8,159 nt of DNA from the NCBI GenBank assembly GCA_018303705.1, contig JAGVXQ010000009.1, forward strand, positions 1 through 8,159. Reading direction: 5' to 3'. The first letter of the stretch is position 1; each line of letters opens with the position of its first letter. Positions 1-5,817 of this stretch are shown here, one piece after another. A model generated the notes under the pieces. It ran no database searches and was not told the origin of the DNA. It was given only the letters and a program-made list of their open reading frames with translations. Position numbers and translations under genes: made by a program. Origin of the DNA: Candidatus Woesearchaeota archaeon. Lineage in GTDB: Archaea; Nanobdellota; Nanobdellia; SCGC-AAA011-G17; JACPNG01.

Positions 1-858
1 TATTCCAGCAACAACCTTTGGGAACAAGGCAGGGGTCATAAAGGCAGAAACAAACCAGATGGCTTTTGCAATAACTCCTGCAGCAGCATAATTTCCAGAG
101 TCATCAGCAGAAAAGTAATGCTTTACCAAAACTTGGTCTGATGTTATTATCATCATCGAAAGCAGTGAAGCAAAAAACACAGGCATGGCATACTTGTATA
201 TTCTTTGTGCATCAAAATCTTTGCCTTCAATGTTTCCAAGGCTCTCACTTAATGGGTATATTCCTATTATTATGCCTACAACAACACTTAAAGCAATTGC
301 TATCAATGCACCATTAACTCCAAAGCCAAGGTATACAAACAGCACAGCAAGCAAAAGCTTCAGCAAGGCAGACCCAGAATTTACAATGTTCTGCCACCAG
401 AATTTTTGCATGCCATTAAGAGAGCCTAAGACAACTGTGCTTATCAATGAGAGGTAAACTGTTATTCCAACAATCACAAGCCCCTTTGTGCCTTCTATGT
501 TCATGAACCTTGCTATATATGGTGTAAACAATATGTAAATAATCAAAAAAACAGCACCATAAGCAAGCACTTTTTTTAATGCCTTTTGTATCAGCCTCTT
601 CAAAAAGCAATGCTTGTTGTCGCTGTGAAACTCGGCAGCATATTTTGAAACAACAAGCACAAACACATTGTTTGAGAACAATGCCAGGTATATCAATGCG
701 AACAGGCTTGCCAAGACACCATATTCTCCTGGTCCAAGCATTCTTCCCATTGAAAGATGGTAAAGGTAATTGGAAATTGCCACAACTGCTGAACCAACAA
801 GAAATATACTACCTGACTTTAGCAACCCAGAATCATTTGAATGCTCTTCTATCACCAT
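1..858 (-). CDS. Polysaccharide/oligosaccharide flippase, N-terminal part (cut by left window edge)
   Basis: The reverse strand is open for 286 codons from ATG at 858 to the window edge and encodes a very hydrophobic protein. I read a short polar N-terminus (MVIEEHSNDSG), a first membrane segment near residues 17-36, the motif R-M-L-G-P-G-E-Y-G at 39-47, then at least five more membrane helices. An L-G-P-x-E-Y-G motif after helix 1 is typical of the PST/Wzx-type flippases of the MOP superfamily, which move lipid-linked glycans across the cytoplasmic membrane, here probably for surface glycan or N-glycan assembly. The start is fixed by an in-frame TAA just upstream (870-872 region) and by AGAGG seven bases before the ATG. 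A 17-codon ORF ends two bases before this start. The substrate cannot be told from sequence, and the C-terminal half lies outside the window. Confidence 0.88.
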   Translation of the reverse strand, partial: MVIEEHSNDSGLLKSGSIFLVGSAVVAISNYLYHLSMGRMLGPGEYGVLASLFALIYLALFSNNVFVLVVSKYAAEFHSDNKHCFLKRLIQKALKKVLAYGAVFLIIYILFTPYIARFMNIEGTKGLVIVGITVYLSLISTVVLGSLNGMQKFWWQNIVNSGSALLKLLLAVLFVYLGFGVNGALIAIALSVVVGIIIGIYPLSESLGNIEGKDFDAQRIYKYAMPVFFASLLSMMIITSDQVLVKHYFSADDSGNYAAAGVIAKAIWFVSAFMTPALFPKVVAGI

Positions 859-860
859 TT

Positions 861-914
861 TTAATCCTCTTTATATTTCACCCCCTCTTCCTTTAACCAC
901 TCTACATTAGTCAT
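861..914 (-). CDS. Possible 17-residue leader peptide upstream of the flippase
   Basis: On the minus strand ATG at 914 opens an 18-codon frame (MTNVEWLKEEGVKYKED, stop TAA at 863-861) that ends two bases before the flippase ATG, in a different frame. A TATA-like box (AGTATATA reading down from 945) lies 31 bases upstream of this ATG, the same distance seen at other starts in this window. This suggests that the flippase mRNA begins at or near this ATG and that ribosomes translate the short ORF first. It could be a leader peptide, a translational-coupling device, a small protein or simply a chance frame. The SD-like AGAGG used by the flippase lies inside its last codons. No homologue is recognised. 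Confidence 0.35.
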   Translation of the reverse strand: MTNVEWLKEEGVKYKED

Positions 915-936
915 TTTTATATTTATTACTTCGCTA

Positions 937-961
937 TTATATACTATCTGATTTAGTATAT
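937..961 (-). promoter_or_regulatory. TATA box inside an inverted repeat, flippase promoter
   Basis: Positions 939-946 (ATATACTA) and 954-961 (TAGTATAT) form a perfect 8-base inverted repeat with a 7-base spacer. Read on the minus strand, the left arm supplies a TATA-like element 31 bases upstream of the ATG at 914. Overlap of a palindrome with the core promoter suits binding of a dimeric regulator, but AT-rich palindromes around TATA boxes also arise by chance. Confidence 0.4.
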
Positions 962-1068
962 TTAATTATCTGTGAGTTTACCATGTTATAGTGTTCATCA
1001 ACCCATGATGGACTATAATTGCTAACGCCTTTCCAATATGCTCATGATTGGCAATGCCCCTGAATGCT

Positions 1069-1812
1069 CTATTGCAGTCCTTTTATAATTTTATAAACTT
1101 CAGCCTTAACCTGTTCGTATCTTGGAAGGAACTCGACAAGGTTTTTTAGCCCAATTTCATACTCTTGCCTCGTTGGAAATTTCAAATTGTTGATTTTGGA
1201 ATGCTCTTCCCTTAGTTTTTCGAGAATAAGTCTTTTGTCGGCTTTAACTCCTTTGCTCATTAAGGCCCATACATCATATAGGTCTCTCGGCTCGCCCCTG
1301 TTAACCAATGCCCTTACCTTCTCTGAAAAGATTTCTTCTTCGCTGAGAACAGCAATCGTAAACAATGGCACATCTGAGAATAGTTTTTGCACAACTCTTG
1401 CCACACTGCTCTTTGCTTTTCTCTTGTTAAAGTCTATTTTAACTGTGTTTGTGGACCTTAAATCCCCTGAAAATAGGGGCCCTTCAAATCTTATCTCTAT
1501 CCTAAAATTGCCTTCAAACTCCTTTTCAGAATAAACTTTGTGGTGTATGTTCAATAAATCAAACTCTTTTAGGTAATTGTAAACTATTTCTTTTATTTTG
1601 CTAACACCCAGGTTGGTGCTAAAATCCAAGTCTTCCGATGCCCTTTCCAGCCCATAACAAATCCTTAGGCAAGTGCCTCCTTTAAAAGTAAAATTTTTGT
1701 AATGCCTTGATATTGCATTGAGGAAAATATATTGCAGATATTCCTTCTCTTCATAATAAAGAGTCATCTTTCTTTTTCTCCTTGCTTCTTTAAGTTCGTC
1801 CAAAGTTATCAT
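1069..1812 (-). CDS. AbiEii/AbiGii-family nucleotidyltransferase toxin
   Basis: The 247-residue protein has the signature of AbiEii-type toxins, members of the DNA polymerase beta-like nucleotidyltransferase superfamily. Visible motifs are F-K-G-G-T at 43-47, R-A-S-E-D-L-D-F at 57-64 with the metal-binding acidic pair D61/D63, K125-I-D127 and E-K at 164-165. The C-terminal R-D-L-Y-D-V-W is at 176-182. In characterised type IV systems this protein is the growth-inhibiting toxin, and some relatives transfer nucleotides to tRNA ends; that activity is inferred here. The length matches compact archaeal family members. It is the second gene of an operon, 10 bases after the AbiEi-like gene, the order expected for type IV systems. 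No strong SD is visible before the ATG at 1812. The gene ends with TAG and looks intact. Confidence 0.9.
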   Translation of the reverse strand: MITLDELKEARRKRKMTLYYEEKEYLQYIFLNAISRHYKNFTFKGGTCLRICYGLERASEDLDFSTNLGVSKIKEIVYNYLKEFDLLNIHHKVYSEKEFEGNFRIEIRFEGPLFSGDLRSTNTVKIDFNKRKAKSSVARVVQKLFSDVPLFTIAVLSEEEIFSEKVRALVNRGEPRDLYDVWALMSKGVKADKRLILEKLREEHSKINNLKFPTRQEYEIGLKNLVEFLPRYEQVKAEVYKIIKGLQ

Positions 1813-1822
1813 TTTCTATGGT

Positions 1823-2530
1823 TTACCAATTTATGTAGAGCCCCCATTGTTTGTTTGGGTTGTTTTGCTTCTTCATGCTCGGATCAAGAAGCTCGTATCC
1901 CTTTCCAATTTTCTTTTTTATATTTTCAGTGTTATTTTTGCAGCCTAGGTATTCCAATGAAAATCCAAGCCTTCTTAATACAGCATTGCTTTCAGTCTTC
2001 AATGCATAATCAATTAATTTTTCTATGTCTATTTGCCCCAGTGCGGCTTTCATGCATTTTATTACCTCTTTGATGCCCCCTGAATATTTTGGGAATAACA
2101 GCGAATCTATTATCGCCTTTTCCCTTTCTGCAATGACGATCTCCCCTATGCTAACATACCCAAAAAATCTTTTTTTTGATAAGGTTATGTACTTGAAATT
2201 ATTAATATCTCTGCAATATTTCGTTGTTGCGATAAACACTTTCTTTGGCATTTGGTCTGAAAACCCATAGTAGCTTAAAGCAGACCAAAATGAAATATAA
2301 GAAGGGCTGCTTATTCTTGTCCCTATCTCAAATTCATCTGCATCGCCAACAGAAAAAAAGCCCTTTCCTGCCATTTTTATTGCAGATTTTTTCTTTAAAG
2401 CCTTGACAAGGTTGTATGCAGCTGTCTTGTCTATTTTTAAAAGAAGGCATAAGTCTGCAATCCTGAATAGCTTAATCTTGTTTTTCTTAAGTTCCTCGTA
2501 TGCATCGCTCTCCAATTTGCTTAGTTGCAT
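1823..2530 (-). CDS. AbiEi-like antitoxin and transcriptional regulator
   Basis: This 235-residue protein starts with a winged helix-turn-helix (residues about 20-60, ending in the wing-like K-G-F-F at 56-59) that probably binds DNA. It is followed by an AbiEi-type domain with F-W-S-A-L-S-Y-Y-G at 81-89, P-K-K-V-F-I-A-T at 95-102 and E-K-A-I-I-D at 137-142. In known type IV systems AbiEi neutralises AbiEii without stable complex formation and represses the shared promoter through inverted repeats. The gene lies first in the operon, divergent from the nucleotidyltransferase gene at 2718. Its start is the first ATG of the frame and is followed by a hydrophilic helix (QLSKLESDAYEEL). An inverted repeat at 2543-2561 in the upstream region could be its operator. 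No damage is seen. Confidence 0.85.
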   Translation of the reverse strand: MQLSKLESDAYEELKKNKIKLFRIADLCLLLKIDKTAAYNLVKALKKKSAIKMAGKGFFSVGDADEFEIGTRISSPSYISFWSALSYYGFSDQMPKKVFIATTKYCRDINNFKYITLSKKRFFGYVSIGEIVIAEREKAIIDSLLFPKYSGGIKEVIKCMKAALGQIDIEKLIDYALKTESNAVLRRLGFSLEYLGCKNNTENIKKKIGKGYELLDPSMKKQNNPNKQWGLYINW

Positions 2531-2542
2531 TTTTATTATATT

Positions 2543-2561
2543 TTAGTATATTTATTACTAA
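2543..2561. promoter_or_regulatory. Candidate operator (inverted repeat) upstream of abiEi-like gene
   Basis: TTAGTATATTTATTACTAA is a perfect 6-base inverted repeat (TTAGTA / TACTAA) with a 7-base spacer, lying 13-31 bases before the AbiEi-like start. An AbiEi regulator would be expected to bind inverted repeats here. On the minus strand the right arm also sits where a TATA box would for a leaderless message. AT richness makes chance plausible. Confidence 0.35.
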
Positions 2562-2686
2562 TATTAAATATAATTACTATTTAAACCTTTCTAATATTCT
2601 TTCACGATTGGCAACAAGTTATAATTCATGTTCAGGTTAAATGATACTCCAGCCGCAGCAAGCCACAACTGGAATCAACCAAAATG

Positions 2687-2694
2687 TTTAAATA
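2687..2694 (+). promoter_or_regulatory. TATA box for the 2718 operon
   Basis: TTTAAATA begins exactly 31 bases before the ATG at 2718 and is preceded by the A-rich CCAAAATG, resembling an archaeal BRE. The distance implies that transcription starts at or next to the ATG (leaderless message). A TAGTAT/ATACTA inverted repeat (2693-2698 and 2708-2713, 9-base spacer) lies between the box and the start and could serve autoregulation. Confidence 0.6.
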
Positions 2695-2717
2695 GTATAA
2701 CTGAGACATACTAATAT

Positions 2718-3269
2718 ATGGCAAGCCCCAGTAAGGAAGAAAATATCCTGAATATCATTTTGGAAAATAGCCCACTAAGAGAATGGCATTTTGAAGAAAT
2801 AGTTAGAGAAGCTAAAGTTACGAAGGTGGTTGCCAATAAATGGTTAAAAAAATATGTAGATAATGGCCTATTGAGCCGTGTTAAAAAGAAAGGAAAGTTT
2901 CCGTATTTTGTTAGTGGAGCCAACAATATGGCTTATAAGTCCCTAAAAAAAATTTATGCATTGGACCTGCTTTATAGTAGTGGGCTTATTCAACAGTTAT
3001 CATCCCTTAAAACTGCAAATACAATTATTATTTTTGGCAGTTGGATAAAGGGGGATTGGTATAAAAACTCGGATATTGACATTTTTATATATGGCAGCGC
3101 AGAAGGTTTTAATAAACATTTTTATGAAATTAAGCTGGACAGAATTATAGAGCTGCATTCTTTTAATAATAAACATGAAATAAAAGAGGTAAAAACTGGA
3201 TTAATAAAAAATGTTGTCAATGGTTACCTTATTAAAGGACAGATACAAGATATAGCTGAGGTCGCTTAG
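2718..3269 (+). CDS. Winged-helix / minimal nucleotidyltransferase protein (MntA-like antitoxin)
   Basis: The 183-residue protein joins two parts. Residues about 8-65 look like a winged helix (H-F-E-E-I-V-R-E-A at 24-32, V-V-A-N-K-W-L-K-K-Y at 37-46, wing K-K-G-K-F-P-Y-F at 57-64). Residues about 95-150 are a minimal nucleotidyltransferase with G107-S108, G112 and the S-D-I-D-I motif holding D119 and D121. In MntA-HepT systems the MNT protein is the antitoxin and blocks the HEPN toxin by adding AMP to it; that role is inferred from the partner gene that starts immediately after the stop (TAG then ATG, no spacer). The wHTH probably makes it the operon's own regulator. The start is supported by a TATA box 31 bases upstream. 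Confidence 0.85.
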   Translation: MASPSKEENILNIILENSPLREWHFEEIVREAKVTKVVANKWLKKYVDNGLLSRVKKKGKFPYFVSGANNMAYKSLKKIYALDLLYSSGLIQQLSSLKTANTIIIFGSWIKGDWYKNSDIDIFIYGSAEGFNKHFYEIKLDRIIELHSFNNKHEIKEVKTGLIKNVVNGYLIKGQIQDIAEVA

Positions 3270-3740
3270 ATGGAGTTCAAAATCGACAAGTTGGACGAGA
3301 CTTACAAGGTTTGTATTAGCACAGGCAAATTAAAAGAGAAAGTGGTTGATGTTGAACTCATAAAATCATTGAAAGATGTTGCTGAAAAAGGCCTCAACTT
3401 TATAGATGATAAATCTAAAGGCATTCCAAGGGAAAGTATTGATTGGACATTCGTTTTTCGTGATTACTATGAGTCTTTGGGGGGTTTAATTGAAGCATAT
3501 TTGCTGTTTGAAGGCATTGAAGCCGATAACCATCAATGTAAAAATGCATACATTTGTTTTAAACATCCAGAATTAGAGATAGATTGGGAATTCTTGGAAA
3601 CAATAAGGCTTAGAAGAAATGCAGTAAATTATAGGGGGCAGTTGTTAAAATATGATGATTGGAATTTGTTTAAGGTAAAGTTTCAGTTGCATATCACTGT
3701 TTTAAAAAAAGCAATTGAACAAAAACTTAAAAATTATTAA
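3270..3740 (+). CDS. HEPN-domain protein, probable HepT-like toxin with RX4Y motif
   Basis: This 156-residue, mostly helical protein directly follows the MNT gene and shows the HEPN layout: a helix with D-Y-Y-E-S-L-G-G-L-I-E-A-Y at 65-77, then a C-terminal helix with R-L-R-R-N-A-V-N-Y-R-G at 113-123. HEPN ribonucleases usually carry R-x4-6-H; here the R116-N117 pair is followed at the expected place by Y121 rather than His. In studied HepT proteins a nearby tyrosine is the AMP acceptor, so Y121 might be a modification site, or the RNase may be altered or lost. GAGGT seven bases before the ATG, inside the preceding gene's end, fits an SD. Translational coupling with the MNT gene is likely. The product is probably cytoplasmic. 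Confidence 0.75.
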   Translation: MEFKIDKLDETYKVCISTGKLKEKVVDVELIKSLKDVAEKGLNFIDDKSKGIPRESIDWTFVFRDYYESLGGLIEAYLLFEGIEADNHQCKNAYICFKHPELEIDWEFLETIRLRRNAVNYRGQLLKYDDWNLFKVKFQLHITVLKKAIEQKLKNY

Positions 3741-3868
3741 ATTCTTATACGCTTTCACCTTGATTTCAAATGCGAATATGGCCGAACCATAATAAATTTA
3801 ATGTGCATATTCAAAAATATATTCTGCAGTATCACCTGCTTTTTTCACTATGCTCAAGTACAACAATG

Positions 3869-3876
3869 TTTATATC
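3869..3876 (+). promoter_or_regulatory. Candidate TATA box for the secreted-protein gene
   Basis: TTTATATC lies about 100 bases before the ATG at 3970, and a second candidate, CTTATATT at 3904-3911, lies about 66 bases before it. Either would give a message with a leader, consistent with the clear SD GAGG at 3961-3964 five bases before the ATG. I cannot decide between the two. Confidence 0.3.
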
Positions 3877-3969
3877 TATCCTATTCATAGCAGTATAGCA
3901 ATGCTTATATTCAAATTAAGCTTATGACAAAAGATTAGAGCAGTGTAAGGGCAAAAAAAAGAGGCTACA

Positions 3970-5073
3970 ATGAAGAATAAGCTAATAAGCATTTTTTTAA
4001 CTGTATCTATAATTTCTCTACTTATAATGGCAGGCCCTGCAAAAGGCATTAACGTAGACTTAACAACAGACAAGACAATATACAACAAGGGCGACAGCAT
4101 AATTTTTGATGCATTGGTTGACATACAAGACCCCGAAAGGATACCTGCAACCGAATTAAGACTAATTATCAACAACAATGTAACTTGTACTTTCTCATTA
4201 AACGGAAACATAATATCTGGCTGCAATGACATGTCAATACAAGTCATTTCAAACAATGCCAATTTTGGCTATGGCTACAATTCTGGCTCTGGCTTCGGAC
4301 TTGACAACAACAGTGTATTGTCCAACAAGACAACATTTTTTGGCTATGGCTATGGTTACGGCTATGCAGACATGGTTCCAGGCGAGCTAAGCTACAAGAT
4401 AACCTGGGACAGCTCAAATGCAGCAATAGGAGATTATGAAGCAAAGTTCTCAATATTTGCAACCAATGACAACTCTTTCGAGTACCTGACAGAAGATTCA
4501 TCTGAATTTACAATAAACGAGCTCAAATTGAACAACATAAAGGAAACAGCATATGCAGAAGGTTCAAGCTTGATATTGATAAATGGAACTGATGAATTCA
4601 GCAAAATAAGCAGGGCAACATTCAACACAGACTTAAGGCATAGAGACATAGACACATCTCCAGACCTTGGCGGCTACGGAACGTTGAACATAGATTCCTA
4701 CAAGAATGACTCAACCCACATAATCTTGCAGGTTTCATTCGAGCCAAAAAGCATAATATCTTTTAATCCTAACAAGACAGAGATGACAGGAGATGCAAAG
4801 ATAAGATACCAAAAGACAAAGCGTGGCATAAGGATAAACAATGAATGGGTTGGTGCAGAGCCTACAGTAAGGTTCAATGGCATAGTCAACAACGCAAAGC
4901 TAAAGATACAGAATGGCGAGATAGAGGTCTTATCAGATGATCCTTTGTTTACATTCATTTCAGCAGGAATGCCAATAAAGGAACTTGAATATACTGAATA
5001 TACTTACGAGTTTTCATTGAAGAACGGCAAGATAATAAGAAAAACCAACATAAGCAGGTTCAGGATACCTTGA
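3970..5073 (+). CDS. Secreted surface protein with two Gly-Tyr-rich tracts
   Basis: The 367-residue protein begins with a clear Sec signal peptide: basic M-K-N-K, a hydrophobic core at about 5-21 and a likely cleavage near A24-K-G26. The mature part is beta-rich and resembles archaeal Ig-like surface proteins (T-D-K-T-I-Y-N-K-G-D at 33-42; G-E-L-S-Y-K-I-T-W at 138-146). It has a possible disulfide pair (C73, C85) and several N-x-S/T sequons (for example N70-V-T, N119-K-T), which suggest N-glycosylation. Two aromatic-glycine tracts occur at about 98-110 (FGYGYNSGSGFG) and 123-132 (FFGYGYGYGY). There is no C-terminal membrane anchor or sorting motif. GAGG at 3961-3964 supports the start. The last 12 codons belong to an 88-bp sequence repeated at 5680. 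Function unknown; an envelope or extracellular role is inferred. Confidence 0.8.
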   Translation: MKNKLISIFLTVSIISLLIMAGPAKGINVDLTTDKTIYNKGDSIIFDALVDIQDPERIPATELRLIINNNVTCTFSLNGNIISGCNDMSIQVISNNANFGYGYNSGSGFGLDNNSVLSNKTTFFGYGYGYGYADMVPGELSYKITWDSSNAAIGDYEAKFSIFATNDNSFEYLTEDSSEFTINELKLNNIKETAYAEGSSLILINGTDEFSKISRATFNTDLRHRDIDTSPDLGGYGTLNIDSYKNDSTHIILQVSFEPKSIISFNPNKTEMTGDAKIRYQKTKRGIRINNEWVGAEPTVRFNGIVNNAKLKIQNGEIEVLSDDPLFTFISAGMPIKELEYTEYTYEFSLKNGKIIRKTNISRFRIP

Positions 5074-5123
5074 TTTTTAAGGTAAATAAGAATTAGTGTT
5101 TATTTTTTATGGTTAGCTAAACG
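5036..5123. repeat. 88-bp direct repeat, copy A (3' end of the secreted-protein gene)
   Basis: This copy contains the last 38 bases of the secreted-protein gene, including its TGA, and 50 bases downstream. It matches 5680-5767 at 86 of 88 positions (AT versus GC at 5109-5110 is the only difference). It ends in GGTTAGCTAAACG, whose TTAGCTAA (5113-5120) is palindromic. The offset between copies is 644 bases and the two-gene cassette lies between them. Confidence 0.97.
5084..5108 (+). terminator. Probable T-rich terminator of the secreted-protein gene
   Basis: A weak AAATAA/TTATTT inverted repeat (5084-5089 and 5100-5105) runs into TATTTTTT. T tracts are the main archaeal termination signal. 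The same sequence recurs in repeat copy B at 5728-5752, so the cassette carries a terminator-like flank on both sides. Confidence 0.45.
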
Positions 5124-5136
5124 TATTCGACGAAAG

Positions 5137-5144
5137 TTATATTA
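5137..5144 (+). promoter_or_regulatory. TATA box for the DUF4258/DUF2283 pair
   Basis: TTATATTA preceded by CGACGAAAG (BRE-like) lies about 31 bases before the ATG at 5169, again implying a leaderless message. It lies just outside repeat copy A, so the cassette carries its own promoter. Confidence 0.5.
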
Positions 5145-5168
5145 AGTTTAATTTCTTATTACCTATAA

Positions 5169-5399
5169 ATGTTATTTGAATACTCCAAACATTGGTTAAA
5201 AAAGAAAGAATATAGGCTGGATATTACAGATGACTTAATTGAATACTGTATACAAAATTCGGGTAGATTAAAAGACAGGCATTGGGATGATGCTTGGAAC
5301 TCAATATGTAGAATTCCTCCATCCGGTAGGATACTAAAGGTTGTTTATAAAAGGAAAGGCAAAGGTATAAAAATACTAACTGCTTACTGGTTAGACTAA
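5169..5399 (+). CDS. Small DUF4258-like protein, probable toxin
   Basis: This 76-residue basic protein has the outline of DUF4258, a RelE/BrnT-like small toxin fold. The N-terminus Y-S-K-H-W at 5-9 is followed by an R-L-x-D-R-H helix region (33-38), then strand segments G-R-I-L-K-V-V-Y at 53-60 and I-K-I-L-T-A-Y-W at 67-74. Related proteins are predicted ribosome-associated or free RNA-cleaving toxins; no experiment is known to me for this subgroup. It is the first gene of a pair, 10 bases ahead of a DUF2283 gene, and the whole pair lies between two 88-bp direct repeats. The ATG is supported by an upstream TATA box and no SD. Intact. Confidence 0.7.
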   Translation: MLFEYSKHWLKKKEYRLDITDDLIEYCIQNSGRLKDRHWDDAWNSICRIPPSGRILKVVYKRKGKGIKILTAYWLD

Positions 5400-5409
5400 G
5401 TGGCAAAAA

Positions 5410-5616
5410 ATGGAAAGTTGGTATGATAAAGAAGAAGACATATTATCTATACAATTAAAGAACGAAAAGTACTGGAAAAGTATCGAGTTACCTAATGGTA
5501 TAGTATTTGATATATCCCGAGCTGGTTCAATAATAGCGGTTGAGATACTAAAAGCCAGCAAAGTGTTTTCTGGTGATGTAAAAAAAGTAATAGAAAGTGC
5601 TAAACAAGCAGCATAG
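5410..5616 (+). CDS. DUF2283 protein, probable antitoxin
   Basis: The 68-residue protein matches the DUF2283 pattern: W-Y-D-K-E-E-D-I-L-S-I at 4-14, then G-I-V-F-D-I at 30-35 and G-S-I-I-A-V-E-I-L-K-A-S at 39-50. DUF2283 genes often sit beside DUF4258-type toxins and are regarded as their antitoxins; direct neutralisation here is inference. It starts 10 bases after the toxin gene and is presumably cotranscribed. The C-terminal tail (about 51-68) is a charged helix, as expected for a toxin-binding segment. It ends with TAG. The 63 bases between its stop and repeat copy B show no clear feature. Confidence 0.75.
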   Translation: MESWYDKEEDILSIQLKNEKYWKSIELPNGIVFDISRAGSIIAVEILKASKVFSGDVKKVIESAKQAA

Positions 5617-5679
5617 TTCAAAACCAAAATCGAGATTCCTTACCTGCCATCTGTTTCCCTTAAAATGTATTAACTTTCT

Positions 5680-5767
5680 TAAGAAAAACCAACATAAGCA
5701 GGTTCAGGATACCTTGATTTTTAAGGTAAATAAGAATTAGTGTTTATTTTTTGCGGTTAGCTAAACG
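5680..5767. repeat. 88-bp direct repeat, copy B
   Basis: Second copy of the 5036-5123 sequence, 86 of 88 identical. Its first 38 bases are a detached duplicate of the last codons of the secreted-protein gene, with no coding context here. It borders the promoter of the HD-like gene. Together the copies bracket 5124-5679. Confidence 0.97.
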
Positions 5768-5786
5768 GATACTTCACCGAGAAAGC

Positions 5787-5794
5787 CTTATAAT
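5787..5794 (+). promoter_or_regulatory. TATA box for the HD-like gene
   Basis: CTTATAAT starts 31 bases before the ATG at 5818 and follows CGAGAAAGC. The spacing matches the other leaderless starts in the window, and no SD is present. Confidence 0.5.
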
Positions 5795-5817
5795 CTTATC
5801 CTTAGCATATTATCTTT

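Noticed and set aside
185..896. Plus-strand frames at 185-457 and 579-896 and the minus frame at 416-610
   Set aside because: They lie opposite to or out of frame with the flippase, whose long hydrophobic reading frame explains the region; their translations show no family features.
3769..3897. Plus-strand 42-residue frame between the first HEPN gene and the secreted-protein gene
   Set aside because: No SD or promoter at a suitable distance, no recognisable features, and it overlaps the likely promoter of the next gene.
3885..4262. Minus-strand frame opposite the start of the secreted-protein gene, and further minus frames at 4244-4501, 4434-4655 and 4698-4958
   Set aside because: The plus-strand gene has a signal peptide, SD and a single continuous frame; the opposing frames are shadows with implausible composition.
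5036..5767. Insertion sequence with transposase
   Set aside because: The 88-bp copies are direct rather than inverted and are too long for target-site duplications; no transposase or integrase frame lies between them.
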